This document shows positions 34,641 to 38,344 of a DNA stretch of 38,344 nt, in pieces. This DNA is from Candidatus Poribacteria bacterium. Its GTDB lineage: Bacteria; Poribacteria; WGA-4E; WGA-3G. The first letter of the stretch is position 1. Each line of letters begins with the position of its first letter. The position numbers were made by a program, and so were the translations under genes. The notes under the pieces are model-generated. The model was not told the origin of the DNA. It made no database searches and worked only from the letters and a program-made list of their open reading frames with translations. Where the stretch lies: the NCBI GenBank assembly GCA_028818705.1, contig JAPPNJ010000007.1:1-38344 (forward strand). The letters run 5' to 3'.

Positions 34641-35609
34641 CTACTCTTTTAGCTGCAGGATTGGGATGGGGGTATTAGCGTTACCGTCAATGACATAAAT
34701 CTCTTTCACTTGTGGTAACACTTCTCGCATCGCTTCCAGATAGAGTCGGCGCCGGGTCACCTCTTTCGCTTTTTGATATTCCGAACGAATTGCCTTGAAC
34801 CGATCCGCATCCCCTTGCGCCTCGTTCACCCGCTTCAAAGCGTAACCCTGTGCTTCTGAAATCCTTTGTGCCGCCACGCCTTTGGCTTTTGGAACGGATT
34901 GGTTGTAATCGCGCCACGCCTCGTTGATTAACCGCTCCTTCTCTTGTTTCGCCTCGTTAACGGCGTTAAAGGCGGATTTCACCGCTTCCGGCGGATTCAC
35001 ATCCTGCAAGGTCACCGTTGCCACATCTAACCCGGTTTGGTAGAGATCCAGCAACCGCTGAAGATGTTCTTCAACCTCAGCAGCGATTTCAATACGACCG
35101 ACAGTCAACACTTCAGTAACAGTCCGATCGCCTACGATCCGACTGATTACGGATTCCGAAAGGTCGCGTAAAGCCCGCTGCGGGTTCCGCACAGAAAATA
35201 GGAAGCTTTTTGGATCCTTAATCTTATACTGCACCACCCATTCCACGTCAGCGATACTCAGATCGCCCGTCAGCAGGAGGGATTCATCCGAGTAATCACG
35301 GGTGTCATACTGCGTCCGAACCCCTGCTCTCAGCGTCCGGAAACCGAACTCTTCCTTAAAGACCTTTCGGACAGGCACACTAATGGCTCGCTCAATGCCG
35401 AGTGGTAGCTTGAAATGAAGCCCTGGCTCGGCTTGTCTGACAGACTTACCGAACATCAGCACAACTGCTATCTCGTCTGCTTCAACGGTATAAAAACTGG
35501 TCGCTAAGCACACTAAAATTATTATACCGATAATCACATACAGCACGCGTTTGGGAGTGATGAAACTTGTGTAGCGCTGCTGTTCAATGAATTCATGGAG
35601 GTCTTGCAC
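34641..35609 (-). CDS. hflK: FtsH protease modulator HflK
   Basis: 322 residues beginning with GTG, supported by AAGGAG seven bases upstream. A cytoplasmic tail (MQDLHEFIEQQRYTSFITPKRV) is followed by one TM helix at about 23-43 and the SPFH domain (DEIAVVLMFGKSVRQAEPGLHFKLPLGIERAISVPV). It contains DLSIADVEWVVQYKIKDPKSFLFSV, PQRALRDLSESVIS and the VTLQDVNPPEAVKSAFNAVNEAKQEKERLINEA motif of HflK. First gene of the hflKC operon. The glycine-rich N-terminal region of E. coli HflK is absent. Confidence 0.93.
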   Translation of the reverse strand: MQDLHEFIEQQRYTSFITPKRVLYVIIGIIILVCLATSFYTVEADEIAVVLMFGKSVRQAEPGLHFKLPLGIERAISVPVRKVFKEEFGFRTLRAGVRTQYDTRDYSDESLLLTGDLSIADVEWVVQYKIKDPKSFLFSVRNPQRALRDLSESVISRIVGDRTVTEVLTVGRIEIAAEVEEHLQRLLDLYQTGLDVATVTLQDVNPPEAVKSAFNAVNEAKQEKERLINEAWRDYNQSVPKAKGVAAQRISEAQGYALKRVNEAQGDADRFKAIRSEYQKAKEVTRRRLYLEAMREVLPQVKEIYVIDGNANTPIPILQLKE

Positions 35610-35671
35610 AAGAATTCTCCTTTTTTATTTCTGACGATATTTAAGAAAAGACACCCTAACCAACATCTACA

Positions 35672-35701
35672 ATAATAATACATCTGGATAGGAACAGTCA
35701 A
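35672..35701 (-). promoter_or_regulatory. Promoter of hflKC
   Basis: TTGACT (35696-35701), 18 bp, TATTAT (35672-35677) on the minus strand, about 60 bases before the hflK start. Confidence 0.55.
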
Positions 35702-35758
35702 GGAAAAGATTAAACTACGAAGGACTCGGGTCGGATAAGGAGGACCGGGGCAGTTAGA

Positions 35759-35905
35759 AATCACACCTACCACTTATCAGTTGACGGGTTTCAATCTAAA
35801 CAGGCTCGGCACTTGACTAAGAAATATCCACCGCCTGATTGCGATAAGCAGAAAAAGCCGCGTCCGAAACGCATCAAAGGCAAGTCAGGGAAAAATCGGA
35901 GATAG
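35759..35905 (+). pseudogene. Possible 3-prime remnant of a lost gene
   Basis: A 48-codon open stretch without a start codon, running from a stop at 35756 to TAG at 35903. The end is very basic (KKPRPKRIKGKSGKNRR), like the tail of a nucleic-acid-binding protein. It may be a decayed coding end or chance. I cannot assign a family. Confidence 0.25.
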
Positions 35906-35928
35906 GAGAGTAGGGCTGTTTAGTTTTC

Positions 35929-35997
35929 GATTCCGATCTCGGTTTTCGTTTACATAGGTTAAGTTTTTTGGAATGTCGCGATTCGGAGATCGGAATC
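35929..35997. repeat. Inverted repeat, 12-bp arms
   Basis: GATTCCGATCTC (35929-35940) and GAGATCGGAATC (35986-35997) are exact reverse complements, 45 bases apart. No gene lies between them. Confidence 0.6.
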
Positions 35998-36005
35998 AAC
36001 GGTAT

Positions 36006-36023
36006 GAATGCCGTATGGCATTC
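36006..36023. repeat. Short palindrome
   Basis: GAATGCC-GTAT-GGCATTC followed by CCCCGCCTAC. The CGCCTAC end recalls the other intergenic palindromes here. Confidence 0.5.
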
Positions 36024-36102
36024 CCCGCCTACAGCGGAAAAATGTTCTCACATATAAAGTAAATATATAAACTAAATGACCCTAATAGGAGAGGGAAAAG
36101 AC

Positions 36103-36132
36103 TTGTAATTCGTTTCTTTTTTCTGCTATACT
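36103..36132 (+). promoter_or_regulatory. Promoter upstream of lipoprotein gene
   Basis: TTGTAA (36103-36108), 18 bp, TATACT (36127-36132), with TGC before the -10 box. The stretch TTTTCTGCTATACTATCC is repeated exactly at 38086-38103. Confidence 0.6.
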
Positions 36133-36143
36133 ATCCAAACCAG

Positions 36144-36275
36144 TTTTGGGTGGCACCACCACAAATCAAGGACACCGATAACCAAGCACTCATCACAGAA
36201 CTCGTACGACGGGGATACAACCCCTCCAGACTACGCGAAGATGAACCGACCACGGAGATTGTTAAGATTGGATAA
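36144..36275 (+). pseudogene. C-terminal gene remnant or small leader ORF
   Basis: 43 codons that read like the end of a protein (FWVAPPQIKDTDNQALITEL then VRRGYNPSRLREDEP), ending TAA. The only start is a GTG at 36150, about ten bases after the predicted transcription start, with no ribosome-binding site. I favour a remnant of a lost gene. A short translated leader is the alternative. It overlaps the extended frame of the next gene, which supports the later start chosen there. Confidence 0.3.
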
Positions 36276-36297
36276 CTTTGGAGAAAAATATCTGAAT

Positions 36298-36960
36298 ATG
36301 AATTATTCAACATACGCGAATCGTCTTTTGGCACACTACTGGCATCAGTGTTTTTTATGCGTTTTTTTGATTCTACTCGGTATTTTCGGGTGTGGTGGTG
36401 ATGAAGTGGACACAGCTGATGATGAAGTGGACACGGCTGGTGCTGAAGTGAACACGGCTGCAAAAATCGTTGGAACGTGGGAACTTAAAACTATTGATGG
36501 CAAAAAGCCAAAAGCATATGTTCAACAGGATATAGAAGACGAGACAGCGGAAGTACTTGCAGTGGAGAATAAGATTCTTTTTGCTTCCAATGGTATCTTT
36601 CGTCAGGAAACATTGATTACGACCCGGGGGTTAATTCTTGACTCGCCGACTCCTGTCTATATCAGATCGGTTCTACGTATTACAACAAAAGGGCGTTATG
36701 CTGTTTCGATTTCAACGGTTGTATTCATTTATTCAAACGACGATTCAGACATTAAGCTGGATCTTTCTTTGGACACTCCGGGGAATCCAAAACTTAAGCA
36801 GCAATTGGAGCAGCAAGCAGAGTGGAAAGAATTAAAAGCAACAGCAAAGCAAGAAGCTCCGCACGATTTCAGATTAGACCTCGATATTCAGACGTTAGAG
36901 TTGGAAGGGGAGATCCTCACGTCGACAAATAACGGCAAGGTCATTTATACAAAAAGATAG
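36298..36960 (+). CDS. Lipoprotein of unknown function with DEVDTA repeats
   Basis: 221 residues from the ATG at 36298. The signal segment (about 15-31) ends in GIFGC, giving Cys32. Directly after it come three near-identical seven-residue units, DEVDTAD, DEVDTAG and AEVNTAA, encoded by a 21-base tandem repeat. The rest begins IVGTWELKTIDGK, the usual opening of lipocalin-like proteins, followed by beta-strand-rich sequence and a lysine/glutamine helix. An ATG 57 bases earlier is in frame but overlaps the remnant ORF. An acidic spacer after the lipid anchor suggests a surface-exposed position. Ligand unknown. Confidence 0.65.
   Translation: MNYSTYANRLLAHYWHQCFLCVFLILLGIFGCGGDEVDTADDEVDTAGAEVNTAAKIVGTWELKTIDGKKPKAYVQQDIEDETAEVLAVENKILFASNGIFRQETLITTRGLILDSPTPVYIRSVLRITTKGRYAVSISTVVFIYSNDDSDIKLDLSLDTPGNPKLKQQLEQQAEWKELKATAKQEAPHDFRLDLDIQTLELEGEILTSTNNGKVIYTKR
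36400..36462 (+). repeat. 21-bp in-frame tandem repeat, three copies
   Basis: Copies at 36400-36420, 36421-36441 and 36442-36462. The first two differ at three bases. In-frame units allow length change without frameshift. Confidence 0.85.
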
Positions 36961-37104
36961 ACTTTTCGCAGGGTTCGTCACGTCACCATTGCACCTGATT
37001 TTGAATTGGACAGAACCATACTTTTGTCGAGTTCATTTGAAAGTGTGCCCAGATTCGGATTCTGGATGCAATTTTCAAAATGAAAATCCTATAGTTACCA
37101 AAAT

Positions 37105-37138
37105 GGGCAGGAAATCCTACTCCTGCCCTTTCATTTTT
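37105..37138 (+). terminator. Rho-independent terminator
   Basis: GGGCAGGA (37105-37112) pairs with TCCTGCCC (37121-37128), followed by TTTCATTTTT. It ends the lipoprotein transcript. This is the clearest intrinsic terminator in the window. Confidence 0.8.
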
Positions 37139-37350
37139 GCGAGAATTTAAATGTCTTATCAAAGGAGATTCTATGGTTTAGACCATCTGACTATTTTTAC
37201 GTTGCAATATTCTTATAAAAAATCGGTTAGATATTCAAAACAGGCAGGTGGGTTGTCTCGCTTCGTGATCTGAAATAACTCCCTTCCAACAGAAGATAAA
37301 CGATAGCCCGGTGTTTTAATTTGTTGACAATCGTCTTTGGACGAATCCTC

Positions 37351-37379
37351 TTGACCTCTTTTTTGTTGCATGTTTTAAT
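37351..37379 (+). promoter_or_regulatory. Promoter of the small-gene pair
   Basis: TTGACC (37351-37356), 17 bp, TTTAAT (37374-37379). The leader is about 14 nt and contains AAGGGGG. Confidence 0.7.
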
Positions 37380-37399
37380 GTCTGTCAAGGGGGTTGTGT

Positions 37400-37756
37400 A
37401 TGAAAAACATTTTGATTTTCTCAGTACTCTTTTGTGCAATAGTGCTGCCTTTACGTTCTGAGACTGCTATGGAAACGGACATTGCTGCGATAAAAACCGA
37501 CATTGCCGTAATAAAAACCGAAATTAAGAATCTAAATAAAAAGATTGACGACAAATTTGAGAGCATCGAAAAAAATTTCGACAGGCAGAATAATTTGATT
37601 ATTGCCTGTATTACTATTCCTATGGCACTTATTGCGATCTTAGTCACATGGCGGAGCATCAAAGACAACACACAAAATAAACAGATTGAAGAACTCACAC
37701 AGGAAATTGAAGACCTGAAGTTAAGACCATCCACCTCAACAAGTCCACAATTATGA
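37400..37756 (+). CDS. Small secreted or membrane coiled-coil protein
   Basis: 118 residues from the ATG with AAGGGGG upstream; a TTG two codons earlier lies inside that site. A hydrophobic start (residues about 2-17, signal peptide or anchor) is followed by a heptad coiled coil at about 25-64: METDIAAIKTDIAVIKTEI continuing to a segment with KKIDDKFESIEKNF. A TM helix (about 67-88, LIIACITIPMALIAILVTW) and a second short coil (IEELTQEIEDLK) follow. The design resembles small membrane-tethered coils such as XhlA-like or DUF1640-like proteins, but I cannot assign one. Its stop overlaps the next start as ATGA. Confidence 0.7.
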   Translation: MKNILIFSVLFCAIVLPLRSETAMETDIAAIKTDIAVIKTEIKNLNKKIDDKFESIEKNFDRQNNLIIACITIPMALIAILVTWRSIKDNTQNKQIEELTQEIEDLKLRPSTSTSPQL

Positions 37757-38022
37757 TTTTAATCAAAGAAAGATTCATTAGTGCTGATCACATTGAACAC
37801 ATCTACGTCGAACAACTACCGACCCCAGAACGATACGCTGTGATCGTACAACTATCTGGAGATGTCGCTGTGTTCGGTAGGCGCGACGACATTCTGACTC
37901 TACAAATGGCTTTTGAGTTGCGCAGAAGAATTGTCAAAGCAATTGTCAAATATAAGTCCAGTGATTCACCTGAACTCCAACACGTAGACTTTCCGAAATA
38001 TGAGGAAGTTCATCCCGAATAG
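37753..38022 (+). CDS. Small protein of unknown function, coupled to the coiled-coil gene
   Basis: 89 residues. It overlaps the previous gene by four bases (ATGA), so the two are translationally coupled and likely work together. A strand-rich first half (ISADHIEHIYVEQLPTPERYAVIVQL, SGDVAVFGRRDD) is followed by an amphipathic helix (LQMAFELRRRIVKAIVKYK) and an acidic tail. No signal peptide, so it is cytoplasmic. Not recognised. Confidence 0.65.
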   Translation: MILIKERFISADHIEHIYVEQLPTPERYAVIVQLSGDVAVFGRRDDILTLQMAFELRRRIVKAIVKYKSSDSPELQHVDFPKYEEVHPE

Positions 38023-38070
38023 ATTCCAAATAAATCGGTGCTTGGCTTTTTCTTGACCATCCAATTCCCC

Positions 38071-38099
38071 TTGACACCTCCTTTGTTTTCTGCTATACT
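38071..38099 (+). promoter_or_regulatory. Strong promoter near window end
   Basis: TTGACA (38071-38076), 17 bp, TATACT (38094-38099), with TGC before the -10 box. The nearest coding start is 150 bases downstream. Confidence 0.75.
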
Positions 38100-38113
38100 A
38101 TCCTTAAGCTCGT

Positions 38114-38157
38114 GGACAGGATTCTCACTGCAACGTGCCTTGCGTTGCATCCTGTCC
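38114..38157 (+). ncRNA. Candidate structured leader or small RNA
   Basis: Begins about eight bases after the expected start of transcription. GGACAGGAT (38114-38122) pairs with ATCCTGTCC (38149-38157), and inside it GCAACG (38130-38135) with CGTTGC (38143-38148), leaving a seven-base bulge on one side. CTCAC-CC-GTGAG follows at once. No T-run follows, so it is not a plain terminator. No known RNA family recognised. Confidence 0.4.
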
Positions 38158-38250
38158 TCACCCGTGAGAAGGTGTTAGCGAGCGGACGAGCGATACCTCG
38201 TTTAACATATCAATATTTAAACTATCCAACTAAGTGGAAAGGATATATCA

Positions 38251-38316
38251 ATGAGTATGCTTAGTGATGGTTCTATAGAGTGGTCTATATATGAAGTCAT
38301 ATTGAGTAAAACATAA
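38251..38316 (+). CDS. Short ORF with a dCTP-deaminase-like start
   Basis: 21 codons, MSMLSDGSIEWSIYEVILSK then Thr, with AAGGA eight bases before ATG. The first eight residues resemble the MSVLSD-x-x-I start of dCTP deaminases, but the frame stops early and nothing similar follows in the other frames before the window ends. It may be a truncated gene or a leader peptide. Confidence 0.3.
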   Translation: MSMLSDGSIEWSIYEVILSKT

Positions 38317-38330
38317 GGATGTGGTAAAAT
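38302..38330 (+). promoter_or_regulatory. Promoter for a gene beyond the window
   Basis: TTGAGT (38302-38307), 17 bp, TAAAAT (38325-38330), with TGG before the -10 box. Confidence 0.55.
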
Positions 38331-38344
38331 AGTGGAATCAGAGC

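Larger units (their letters stand above)
36961..37399. other. Gene-free stretch with terminator and promoter
   Basis: 439 bases. It contains the terminator at 37105-37138, a Shine-Dalgarno plus three-codon ORF at 37161-37181 and the promoter at 37351-37379. A 40-codon frame (37151-37273) has no ribosome-binding site and is probably chance. Confidence 0.55.

Noticed and set aside
36131..36463. Minus-strand frame rich in His/Pro/Cys
   Set aside because: Its odd composition is the complement of the 21-base repeat in the lipoprotein gene.
37227..37439. Minus-strand 70-codon frame
   Set aside because: It covers the promoter and start of the coiled-coil gene and lacks a ribosome-binding site; the plus-strand reading is better supported.

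Overview
The window is an ordinary-looking chromosomal segment of an uncultured bacterium. Gene content suggests a Candidatus Poribacteria-like or Planctomycetes-adjacent lineage: phytanoyl-CoA dioxygenase, ThuA, Gfo/Idh/MocA and sulfatase-fold genes next to housekeeping genes, plus two large polytopic membrane proteins of a family I remember mainly from such genomes. This placement is an inference from gene families, not from a marker gene. No rRNA, tRNA, CRISPR array, transposase or phage gene was found.

Layout. 1-1836: 3-prime part of a branched-chain amino acid type ABC substrate-binding protein, then a leuB-like dehydrogenase with its own promoter. 1941-7360 (minus strand): an envelope locus of two paralogous FG-GAP/VCBS lipoproteins flanking a polysaccharide deacetylase, then a small polytopic lipoprotein, headed by a TetR-family regulator. 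Identical TTAAC-N3-GTTAA palindromes lie on the promoters of both the regulator and the operon. 7488-8670: a methyltransferase and a one-TM protein. 8954-12309: ychF facing a tyrA-cmk-plsC operon. 12460-16147: first large membrane protein, a TPR protein and a ferredoxin-NADP reductase-like protein. 16394-21135 (minus): argH, a methyltransferase with a HEAT-like tail, a doubtful small ORF, pyrF and a sulfatase-fold enzyme lacking the formylglycine cysteine. 21231-23967: a PhyH/ThuA pair divergent from an amidohydrolase. 24061-28552: glcB divergent from thiC. 28700-31345: a tandem duplication of a Gfo/Idh/MocA oxidoreductase bounded by cloverleaf-shaped repeats. 31430-33322: second large membrane protein. 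33663-35609: hflK-hflC. 35610-38344: a degraded, AT-richer stretch with two gene remnants, a lipoprotein, a coupled pair of small genes and a promoter with a structured leader.

Cross-cutting features. Promoters follow one pattern: TTGnnn, 16-18 bp, then a -10 box usually preceded by TGG or TGC (extended -10). Intergenic DNA carries at least three families of palindromic repeats. The most striking is a 65-66 nt element whose two complete copies fold as a four-armed cloverleaf with no unpaired junction bases, with compensatory changes between copies.

The best candidates for something new are the TetR-controlled lipoprotein/deacetylase locus, the cloverleaf repeat family, the threonine-type sulfatase homologue, and the duplicated Gfo/Idh genes whose TATAAT box lies six bases from the ATG.
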